Shown piece by piece: positions 26,039-33,860 of a stretch of DNA of 64,000 nucleotides. Every line of letters begins with the position of its first letter. The stretch's first letter is position 1. Location of the stretch: contig JBKCNM010000032.1 in the NCBI GenBank assembly GCA_046297395.1, positions 1-64,000 of the forward strand, written 5' to 3'. The notes below the pieces were generated by a model. That model saw only the letters and a program-made list of their open reading frames with translations. It did no database searches and was not told the DNA's origin. The stretch comes from JBEICQ01 sp046297395. Its GTDB lineage: Bacteria > Bacteroidota > Bacteroidia > UBA4408. Made by a program: the position numbers and the translations under genes.

Positions 26039-26833
26039 GTGAACATCATTCAGGCCATTATCCTCGCATTCATTGAGGGACTGACTGAGTTTTTACCGGT
26101 TTCTTCTACAGGACACATGGTGGTGGCTGCATCACTCATGGATATTGCCAATGATGATTTCACAAAATTGTTTGTAGTTGCCATACAACTCGGTGCCATC
26201 CTCTCTGTACTGGTATTATACAGCAAAAGATTTTTAACCGGAATACCTTTCTACTACAAATTATGCATCGCATTTTTGCCATCGGTAGTTCTCGGATTAT
26301 TGCTTAACGACATCATCGACAACCTGCTGGAAAGCCCTGTATCGGTGGCAGTTTTTTTTATCCTGGGAGGTATCATTTTCTTGAAGACGGATGTGTGGTT
26401 TCAAAAAAATTCCGACAGCAAGCAAACCGAACCAGAAACGATGCAATCCTTTCGGATAGGCTTGTTTCAATGTCTTGCCATGTTCCCCGGAGTATCCCGA
26501 TCAGCTGCCACCATTATTGGAGGAATGATACAGGGTTTAAATAGAAAAACTGCTGCAGAATTTTCCTTCTTTCTTGCTGTACCCACCATGTTTGCTGCAA
26601 CTGCGTATAAACTTTACAAGTATATTTCTGTAAAAGGAGAAATACATGCCGAAGAAATCAAACTTCTCGCCATAGGAAATGTAGTGGCTTTTTTAGTAGC
26701 CATGATTGCCATCAGGGGCTTTGTTGATTTCCTCTCAAAAAAAGGTTTTGTGTGGTTTGGTTATTACCGGATTCTTACCGGCTTAATTATCCTCTGGATT
26801 CATTTTTTTGTTCATCCGCTACAGCTGATGTAA
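26039..26833 (+). CDS. uppP: Undecaprenyl-diphosphatase UppP/BacA
   Basis: A 264-aa integral membrane phosphatase that recycles undecaprenyl pyrophosphate, the carrier for peptidoglycan and O-antigen sugars; family members confer some bacitracin resistance. The active-site segments EGLTEFLPVSSTGHM (about residues 11-25) and FPGVSRSAATIIGGM (near residue 153) are intact. I chose GTG 26039, which puts the first helix (IIQAIILAFIEG) at the N-terminus, as is usual. The frame stays open upstream into the DUF3098 gene, but those residues read as a shadow of that gene. Confidence 0.95.
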   Translation: MNIIQAIILAFIEGLTEFLPVSSTGHMVVAASLMDIANDDFTKLFVVAIQLGAILSVLVLYSKRFLTGIPFYYKLCIAFLPSVVLGLLLNDIIDNLLESPVSVAVFFILGGIIFLKTDVWFQKNSDSKQTEPETMQSFRIGLFQCLAMFPGVSRSAATIIGGMIQGLNRKTAAEFSFFLAVPTMFAATAYKLYKYISVKGEIHAEEIKLLAIGNVVAFLVAMIAIRGFVDFLSKKGFVWFGYYRILTGLIILWIHFFVHPLQLM

Positions 26834-26836
26834 ACC

Positions 26837-27988
26837 ATGACTCATTCTGCTCCTGAATCCAAATTGCCGGCAATAGGCACCACCATATTCTCGGTGATGA
26901 CGGCTCTGGCGAATGAGCATGGCGCATTAAACATGGCGCAAGGATTTCCGGACTTTACCTGCCATCCCGAATTAAAAAGGCTTGTTGCACATTATATTAA
27001 CAAGGATTTTAACCAGTATGCTCCGATGCCCGGAGCAATGAAACTGAGGGAAGCCATTGCTAAAAAAACAGAAAAATTATACGCAGCAAAATACCATCCC
27101 GAATCAGAAATTACCATCACTGCCGGAGCCACACAGGCAATTTTTACCGCCATCACTGCGCTTGTAAAAAGAGGTGATGAAGTGATAGTGATTGAACCTG
27201 CATACGATTGTTATGTGCCTGCCATCGAACTCAATGGTGGCATCCCCGTGTATATTCAGTTACATCATCCTTCATACACCATCCCCTGGGATGAATTAGA
27301 GAAACTGATAAACCACAAAACCAGACTGATTATTCTAAATACCCCCGGGAATCCGGGAACATCGGTTCTGGTGGAGGATGATATTGCCAAACTCCAGGCC
27401 ATCATAGAAAAATACCCCGTGTTCATCCTCAGCGATGAAGTATATGAGCATATTATTTTCGACAATCTTCCTCACCTGAGCATGGCGCGTTTTCCGCTGC
27501 TCAGAGAACGGAGTATAATTGTCTCCTCTTTTGGTAAAACCTATCACACCACCGGATGGAAATTGGGTTATTGCCTCGCGCCACATTACCTCATGACAGA
27601 GATTCGGAAAGTGCATCAATTCAATGTATTTGCGGTTAATCATCCCATACAACTTGCCCTGGCAGATTTTTTGGAACATGAAGATCAATATCTTACACTG
27701 GGAAAATTTTATGAGGAAAAAAGGAATTTGTTTGTTAAGCTCATGCAAGGCTCAAGATTTACAATCCTTCCCAGCACCGGCTCTTACTTCCAATTGCTTG
27801 GATATTCTGCAATCACTGAAAGTGCTGATAAGGAGTTTTCAAGAAAACTAACCATTGAAAACAAAATTGCTTCAATTCCGATATCTGTTTTTTATCATGA
27901 CCAAACAGATCATCATGTTTTGCGTTTTTGTTTCGCTAAATCCCCGGAAACACTCGAGAAAGCCGCTTCCATTCTTCATCGCATCTGA
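26837..27988 (+). CDS. Class I/II aminotransferase, methionine/kynurenine aminotransferase-like
   Basis: A 383-aa PLP enzyme of fold type I. Conserved features are MAQGFPDF near residue 35, TAGATQAIF (phosphate loop, near 96), NTPGNPGT with its Asn near 174, SDEVYEHIIFD with the PLP-contacting Asp and Tyr (near 203), and SSFGKTYHTTGWKLGY with the Schiff-base Lys near 235. The pattern best matches YbdL-like methionine aminotransferases, which also act on aromatic substrates. It starts 3 bp after uppP, probably in the same transcript, although the functional link is unclear. Confidence 0.9.
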   Translation: MTHSAPESKLPAIGTTIFSVMTALANEHGALNMAQGFPDFTCHPELKRLVAHYINKDFNQYAPMPGAMKLREAIAKKTEKLYAAKYHPESEITITAGATQAIFTAITALVKRGDEVIVIEPAYDCYVPAIELNGGIPVYIQLHHPSYTIPWDELEKLINHKTRLIILNTPGNPGTSVLVEDDIAKLQAIIEKYPVFILSDEVYEHIIFDNLPHLSMARFPLLRERSIIVSSFGKTYHTTGWKLGYCLAPHYLMTEIRKVHQFNVFAVNHPIQLALADFLEHEDQYLTLGKFYEEKRNLFVKLMQGSRFTILPSTGSYFQLLGYSAITESADKEFSRKLTIENKIASIPISVFYHDQTDHHVLRFCFAKSPETLEKAASILHRI

Positions 27989-28183
27989 TGATATGAATGG
28001 TATTTATTTCTTCCCTTATATTGGCAATCATGTATTTCCGGCGGAGGTAATCACACATGTTTCATAAAACTTGGAGGATGCTGCCCACTCCATGAAAGTA
28101 GAGGAATTCAAAATTTTCGTATTTGCGTTTTAAGTATGGAAGTAAGCGAAATTCATACAACTTCGACATCATCAGAAATTTTG

Positions 28184-28190
28184 TACTTTG
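28184..28190 (+). promoter_or_regulatory. Candidate -7 element before the propeller-PP2C sensor gene
   Basis: TACTTTG is a near match to TAnnTTTG that ends 5 bp before ATG 28196. A TTCG at 28162-28165 stands 18 bp upstream as a possible -33 element. The short distance to the ATG implies an almost leaderless message. Confidence 0.4.
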
Positions 28191-28195
28191 GGCAC

Positions 28196-31100
28196 ATGAT
28201 TGGGAAAAACTTTCCGTTAGCTGAAACAAAAAAATTTGCTTCATTCCTTATTCATGTTCTCATACTGTCTCTATGCTTAATTGTTTTAGGTAAAAATTCA
28301 AAGGCACAATCCTTTCGTTTCAGAAACTACACAGTCACAGATGGACTTCCTCAGTCAACTGTGAACAGCATCACTCAGGACCAGAACGGAAACCTATGGC
28401 TTGGTACGGAGGGAGGACTATCTCAGTTCGACGGATTTTTATTTAGAAGCTTCAGCAACAACGACGGGCTCACTGAATCTTCGGTGAGAGCCATCAAACA
28501 TGATAAACTTGGTCGCATATGGGTTGGGACATCTTCAGGTAAAATATATGTTTGGGAAGGTGCTACTTTCACAGAATTTAAACTGCCAATAGGTCCTGAA
28601 CAGGCAAAAAAAATTATTCAGATAGTCGAAAATACCAACGGTGATATGTGGTTCAGTACAGAAGGAGCGGGAGCTATTCGAATCCTATTTAACAAACAAA
28701 CCCATTTGTCAAAAGTTGAATATTTCTCTATCGCACAAAAATTAAGCGACCTGGTTTTTCATATCCTTCCCTTGTCCGAAAAGAAAATTCTTTTCCTCAC
28801 TGATATTGGAATGAAAATCTATGATCAAGAAAAGAAATCCATAGAGTTCTTTGCTCAGAAAATTTTGCCGGTCTACAATTATACATGTGCTCTCAAAGAC
28901 AATGAAGGCAATTTATGGTTAGGCACCTTCGACAAAGGTCTCTGCAAATACAATGAATCAAAAGGCAGTGTAATATTTTATGATGTCTCCAAAGGTTTAC
29001 CCGGCAATTTCATCAATACCATTTTTCAGGATAGCAAAGGCGCTATCTGGGTATCTTGCTGGAAGGAAGGCCTGGTTTGCATAAAAGATGGAGAATTTAA
29101 AAAGTATAACACAGACAACGGATTGCCCGGGAACAAAGTGTGGTGCATTTTTGAAGATGATGAAAAAAACATGTGGTTTGGTATGCAGGACAAAGGAATC
29201 TGCTCTTTTCGAGGGAATCTTTTTAACCACTATGGAATGAATCAAGGCCTTGGCAATGAAATTGTGAACGCCATCTGTCAGGATCGACAAGGCAGCATTT
29301 GGCTTGCAACAAATGAAGAAATTACCTGGATCAGTAAAAACGCAAAAACCAATTACAATACAACAGGACAAATCAATCTGGGTGAATATTTTGCGAGCAA
29401 TCTTGTCACCTGTTTTACAAGTGGTTCTGATGGATTGATCTATGCGGGTGTATTTTCCGGTGGTATTGCGGCAATAGATCCGATAAGAAAAATGGTGGTA
29501 AGAGGATTTGCCATCAAACAAAATTTAATTAATTCAATTGCCTTCGACAAATCCGGAAAGCTATGGATTGGTGCAAATAATGGATTAACGCTTGTTGAGA
29601 CAAGTGGTGAGCCCGATAAAACGCATCGTTTTAATACGGATAAATTTGCAGACATGCACATCATGTGCATTTATCCTGCAAGTGATGGTTCGATTTGGCT
29701 TGGTACAAGAGGGAATTATGTGTACAAAATTAAAAACAACAATATCGAACATTTTGATGCTTCCAAAGGGCTCTTGCATGCAAATGCCACTTCTATTACT
29801 GCCGATTCCTTAGGCCACATTTGGATTGGCACAGAAGGTGGTGGCATGTATTGTTACGATAAAAATAAATTTATTCCGAAGCATCAAAATGACAAGTTAG
29901 TTCCCAATTATATCACCTCGCTTACCTTCACCAAAAACGGATTGTGGGTTGGCAGCAACAACGGAATTTGTTTGATTACCAAAAACAAAATTCATCATTT
30001 TGGAAAGCATGAAGGATTCACAGAAATGGAAACCCGAACCAATGCAGCCTTGAATGACAATAAAGGGAATGTTTGGTTTGGCACAAACAGCGGAGCATGC
30101 GCCATTGATTATTCTGCATTTATTCTCAATAAAGTGCCCCCCAAAATTTGCTTTACTTCATTTAAAATTTTTGGCGATGAATATAGGTACGAGCAAAATA
30201 AAACATTTTCATACAAGCAAAATGAAATTATTTTTTCCTTCAAGGCAACCAGCCTAACTGTGCCCGAGAAGGTTTCTTTTTATTATCGCCTTGAGAGTGA
30301 AGGATACCGAGAGGAATGGAAGAAAACCGATAAAGAACAACAAGCCATCTATACCAACCTTGCTCCAGGTCATTATCAATTTCATTTAAAAGCAAGCAAT
30401 AATAATGGAATCTTCACCCCGAAAGAACTCAGCTATTCCTTTGTAATTGAAGCACCATTCTGGCAGACCTATACCTTCTATATCATCATCATTGTATTGT
30501 CATCGGGTGGAATTTTTGGATTTATGCGCATCCGTACACGCAAACTCCGCAAAGACAAAGAATATCTCGAGGGAGTGGTAAAGCAGCGCACCAAAGAAAT
30601 TGAGGACAAAAACAATGAACTTGAAGATGCAAACAAAAAGATTTTCTATAAAAACAAAGAAATTACTGATAGTATCAGATATGCAAAAAATATCCAGGAG
30701 GCGATTTTGCCTTCTCCAATAGCATTTTCCAAACATTTTCCAAAAGGATTTGTCTTCTACAGACCAAAAGATATCGTGAGTGGAGATTTTTACTGGCTGA
30801 GCGATGTAACAAATGTTGAAGAAAAGAATCTCAGCAACCTTGAATTCGGTGGCATTATCGAGAAACAAAAAGAACAACCAGTTGAGAGAGAAGAAAATGT
30901 ACCTGATCATACTTTTGAAGAATCGCAATTGATGTTTGCTGTAGCAGATTGCACGGGACACGGGGTTCCGGGGGCATTTATGTGCATGGTTGGACACTCC
31001 TTACTAAACCAGATTGTAAACCTCGAAAAAGTTATGAGCCCCGGGAGGGTCATCGATCTCCTCGATTTGGGTGTGCAACTCATGCTCAAACAAAAGGAAA

Positions 31101-31546
31101 CAGAAAACCGCGACGGAATGGATATTGCCATGGTCTTTATCGATCGGCAACACAAGATTCTCAGATTCTCAGGTGCCTTGCGCCCCATGTTGTTTTTCAG
31201 GAAAACCAATTCCTTCGGCGATCCAATTACCGATTACAAACTGGAAGTAATTACCCCCGACAAATTTGGCGTGGGTGGCAGGGCAAGTGAAAATCCACCG
31301 CACACAACCATTGAATTAAACTATCAGCCCGGAGACACTTTTTATCTTTTTTCAGACGGTGTTTGCGACCAGTTTGGAGGCCCATTCGGCAAAAAATTGA
31401 TGACAAATAAATTCAAGGAATTTGTTCATTCGGTGCAAAATCTCAATATGGATATGCAATACGCGCGACTTGAATCATTTTTTGACCAATGGAAAGGTCA
31501 AAATGACCAGGTTGATGATGTACTTGTAGTTGGAATCAAACTTTAA
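28196..31546 (+). CDS. Two-component-type propeller sensor with PP2C (SpoIIE) phosphatase output
   Basis: A 1,116-aa membrane sensor from ATG 28196; the frame opens 20 codons earlier, but the signal/anchor helix (about residues 16-36) follows this ATG. Residues about 40-650 hold many regulator-propeller blades of the form NLWLGT..GL or IWIGT..GG. A Y_Y_Y domain (about 680-755, YRLESEGYREEWKK) precedes a membrane helix (about 760-780) and a short coiled coil. The cytoplasmic output (about 830-1116) is a PP2C/SpoIIE phosphatase: RPKDIVSGDFYW, FAVADCTGHGVPGAFM, MDIAMVFID and LFSDGVCDQFGG, with the metal-binding Asp residues. There is no histidine kinase. The natural substrate of such a phosphatase is a phosphorylated STAS protein, such as the one at 9281-9631. 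Confidence 0.93.
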   Translation: MIGKNFPLAETKKFASFLIHVLILSLCLIVLGKNSKAQSFRFRNYTVTDGLPQSTVNSITQDQNGNLWLGTEGGLSQFDGFLFRSFSNNDGLTESSVRAIKHDKLGRIWVGTSSGKIYVWEGATFTEFKLPIGPEQAKKIIQIVENTNGDMWFSTEGAGAIRILFNKQTHLSKVEYFSIAQKLSDLVFHILPLSEKKILFLTDIGMKIYDQEKKSIEFFAQKILPVYNYTCALKDNEGNLWLGTFDKGLCKYNESKGSVIFYDVSKGLPGNFINTIFQDSKGAIWVSCWKEGLVCIKDGEFKKYNTDNGLPGNKVWCIFEDDEKNMWFGMQDKGICSFRGNLFNHYGMNQGLGNEIVNAICQDRQGSIWLATNEEITWISKNAKTNYNTTGQINLGEYFASNLVTCFTSGSDGLIYAGVFSGGIAAIDPIRKMVVRGFAIKQNLINSIAFDKSGKLWIGANNGLTLVETSGEPDKTHRFNTDKFADMHIMCIYPASDGSIWLGTRGNYVYKIKNNNIEHFDASKGLLHANATSITADSLGHIWIGTEGGGMYCYDKNKFIPKHQNDKLVPNYITSLTFTKNGLWVGSNNGICLITKNKIHHFGKHEGFTEMETRTNAALNDNKGNVWFGTNSGACAIDYSAFILNKVPPKICFTSFKIFGDEYRYEQNKTFSYKQNEIIFSFKATSLTVPEKVSFYYRLESEGYREEWKKTDKEQQAIYTNLAPGHYQFHLKASNNNGIFTPKELSYSFVIEAPFWQTYTFYIIIIVLSSGGIFGFMRIRTRKLRKDKEYLEGVVKQRTKEIEDKNNELEDANKKIFYKNKEITDSIRYAKNIQEAILPSPIAFSKHFPKGFVFYRPKDIVSGDFYWLSDVTNVEEKNLSNLEFGGIIEKQKEQPVEREENVPDHTFEESQLMFAVADCTGHGVPGAFMCMVGHSLLNQIVNLEKVMSPGRVIDLLDLGVQLMLKQKETENRDGMDIAMVFIDRQHKILRFSGALRPMLFFRKTNSFGDPITDYKLEVITPDKFGVGGRASENPPHTTIELNYQPGDTFYLFSDGVCDQFGGPFGKKLMTNKFKEFVHSVQNLNMDMQYARLESFFDQWKGQNDQVDDVLVVGIKL

Positions 31547-31549
31547 AAT

Positions 31550-32500
31550 ATGATACGCATACTCACCAATGATGGCATAGACGAAACAGGCAAAAAAATG
31601 CTGCTCGACGCAGGTTTTGAAGTCATCACAAACAAAGTAGAACAAGGCAGCCTCGGTGAATTTCTTGATCAAAATCAGGTTCAAGTGCTCACTGTTCGCA
31701 GCGCCACCAAGGTTGACAGTGCTGTGCTCCACTCCGGCAAACACCTTAAGCTCGTAGCGAGAGGAGGAGTAGGAATCGATAATATCGATTCAGAAACTGC
31801 AAGTAAACTTGGCATTCCTGTTATCAATACACCTGCTTCATCCTCCGATTCAGTGGCTGAACTGGTTATTGCAGGGATGTTTTCCATGTGCAGATTTTTA
31901 TATGACAGCAACCGACAAATGCCTGCCAAAGGCGACACGGATTTTAATGATCTGAAAAAGAAATACGCCGGTGGCACGGAACTAAAAAACAAAACCCTCG
32001 GAATCGTTGGACTTGGGAGAATTGGAAAAGCTGTAGCATCTCGTGCATTGGGTCTCGGTATGAAAGTACTGGCTTATGATCCAAGTGTAAGCAATGCCAA
32101 TATAACTATTGATATACATGGTGCCGGAAAACTGCAGGTTCCCATTCAAACAAGCGCGCTAGAAGAGGTAATTTCCAATTGCGATTATCTTACTCTGCAT
32201 GTACCCGGTGGACAAATCATTGGCGAGAACGAAATAAACAAAATGAAAAAAGGAGTATGCATCATCAATACCTCCCGTGGAGGAGTGGTAGATGAAAAAG
32301 CGCTTATCGAAGGATTGAACACCGGAAAAATTGCACATGCTTTCCTTGATGTATTTACAAACGAACCAAAGCCGGATAAAGTCCTTCTTCAGCACACCAA
32401 AATATCGCTTACGCCTCATATCGGTGCAGCAACCAAAGAAGCGCAGGAAAGAATAGGTATTGAACTTGCCGAAAAAATCATTGCCCACTTCAAAAATTAA
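31550..32500 (+). CDS. serA: D-3-phosphoglycerate dehydrogenase (short form)
   Basis: A 316-aa NAD-dependent 2-hydroxyacid dehydrogenase. The order and motifs fit SerA, the first step of serine synthesis: ARGGVGIDNID (near residue 70), the Rossmann loop GIVGLGRIGKAVASRALG (about 147-164), NTSRGGVVDEKALIEGL with the catalytic Arg region, and TPHIGAATKEAQ with the catalytic His. No ACT regulatory domain follows, so feedback by serine in the classical way is not expected. Its TAA stop shares a base with the ATG of the DUF1015 gene. Confidence 0.9.
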   Translation: MIRILTNDGIDETGKKMLLDAGFEVITNKVEQGSLGEFLDQNQVQVLTVRSATKVDSAVLHSGKHLKLVARGGVGIDNIDSETASKLGIPVINTPASSSDSVAELVIAGMFSMCRFLYDSNRQMPAKGDTDFNDLKKKYAGGTELKNKTLGIVGLGRIGKAVASRALGLGMKVLAYDPSVSNANITIDIHGAGKLQVPIQTSALEEVISNCDYLTLHVPGGQIIGENEINKMKKGVCIINTSRGGVVDEKALIEGLNTGKIAHAFLDVFTNEPKPDKVLLQHTKISLTPHIGAATKEAQERIGIELAEKIIAHFKN

Positions 32501-33753
32501 TGGCAAAAATTTTCCCATTTAAAGGCGTCCGTCCTACTAAGGATAAGGTGCATCTGGTTGTATCGAGAAGCGTAGAAACTTATTCCAAAACGGAGATCAA
32601 TGCCAAAATGATTTCCAATCCCTATTCGTTTCTTCATATCATTAAAGAAGTTCCCAATGTTGCTAAACAGAAGAACAGCAACAGGGAGCAATTGGTACAA
32701 ATAAAAAAGAAATACAAACAGTTTCTGAAAGAAAACACCTTCAAAATTGATGAGCAGGAGTGCTATTATCTTTACGAACAGGTAAAAGATGGAACCAGTT
32801 ATACCGGTATCATTGGAATCATTTCTATTGATGATTATCTCGAAGGGAATGTGAAGGTACATGAACAAACACTCACCGAGAGAGAAACAAAGCTCAAAGA
32901 ATACCTGGAAATATGCGATTTTAATGCCGAACCGGTATGCTTCCTTTTTCCTGACAATGCCGGCATCGATTCAATCATCAAAGAAACCCGAAAACAAAAT
33001 CCCGAATATTTTTTTACTACCGCCGATAAGGTTACCCATTTACTTTGGCTCATTCAGGAAGAAAGTGTGCTTCAAAAGCTTAAAGAACACTTCCAAAGTA
33101 TCCCATCGGTGTATATTGCAGATGGCCATCACCGCTCGGCCTCCTCAGCTTTGTTGGGACAGTTCCGCAGAAAACAAAAACCTGATTTTTCCGGTGAGGA
33201 GGGATTCAATTTTTACATGGGCATTTTTTTTCCGGAATCATCCTTACGGATCTTCGACTTCAACAGGGTGGTGAGGGATTTAAATCACATGGCTGCAGAT
33301 ACACTTATTGACAGGCTAAAAAATCATTTTGAGGTTACACTCATCACACAGGAAACCTACTCACCAGTTGCTATACATGAAATGAGCATGTATCTCGAAG
33401 GCCGGTTTTATCGCCTGAAAGCGCTTAAGCACCTCTATACAAATGTAGGAATTACCGATAGCCTCGATGCCCATATCCTTACCAAACATATCCTGCAACC
33501 TCTTTTCGGTATCACAGATTTAAAAACAGACAAAAGAGTTTCTTTTATTCCCGGTATCAAAGGCAGCATCGCACTTAAAAATGCGGTTGACAGCGGAAAA
33601 TTTGCTGTTGCTTTCGGTCTTTATCCTGTGGCGATGAAACAATTGAAAGAAATAGCTGATACGGGTAATATCATGCCTCCCAAAACAACATGGGTTGAAC
33701 CAAAACTCAGAAGCGGTTTGGTGATTTATGACATGGAATTAAAAGGAAATTGA
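32500..33753 (+). CDS. DUF1015 family protein
   Basis: A 417-aa soluble protein of the DUF1015 family. Recognisable family segments are FKGVRPTKDKVHLVVSRSV at the N-terminus, SIPSVYIADGHHRSASSALL near residue 205 (ADGHHR is the most conserved motif), and PPKTTWVEPKLRSGLVIY near the C-terminus. The function is not established to my knowledge. The conserved D and HH look like a catalytic or metal site. One-base overlap with serA suggests tight coupling, and I infer a role near serine biosynthesis. Confidence 0.9.
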   Translation: MAKIFPFKGVRPTKDKVHLVVSRSVETYSKTEINAKMISNPYSFLHIIKEVPNVAKQKNSNREQLVQIKKKYKQFLKENTFKIDEQECYYLYEQVKDGTSYTGIIGIISIDDYLEGNVKVHEQTLTERETKLKEYLEICDFNAEPVCFLFPDNAGIDSIIKETRKQNPEYFFTTADKVTHLLWLIQEESVLQKLKEHFQSIPSVYIADGHHRSASSALLGQFRRKQKPDFSGEEGFNFYMGIFFPESSLRIFDFNRVVRDLNHMAADTLIDRLKNHFEVTLITQETYSPVAIHEMSMYLEGRFYRLKALKHLYTNVGITDSLDAHILTKHILQPLFGITDLKTDKRVSFIPGIKGSIALKNAVDSGKFAVAFGLYPVAMKQLKEIADTGNIMPPKTTWVEPKLRSGLVIYDMELKGN

Positions 33754-33775
33754 TATTATTCGGGTAATATCAATT
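33748..33775. other. AT-rich inverted repeat over the DUF1015 stop codon
   Basis: AATTGATATTA (33748-33758) and TAATATCAATT (33765-33775) are perfect 11-bp arms with a TTCGGG loop. The left arm contains the stop codon TGA (33751-33753). No U-tract follows on either strand, so it is at best a weak bidirectional terminator between the convergent DUF1015 and clpB genes, or an mRNA 3'-end stabiliser. Confidence 0.6.
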
Positions 33776-33860
33776 CCCCATGTAAAATTGCTTGACAAGT
33801 ATCCTACATGATTCCTACATCATTTTTCAAGAATGATGCAGAGGGCTTAGTTCAAAATGC

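Noticed and set aside
27989..28195. Small gene or RNA between the aminotransferase and the sensor gene
   Set aside because: No supported reading frame, hairpin terminator or conserved RNA pattern; only the -7-like element near 28184 stands out.
28997..29521. A 174-aa minus-strand open frame in the propeller sensor gene
   Set aside because: Antisense to well-conserved propeller blades; Cys- and Ile-rich composition typical of a shadow frame.
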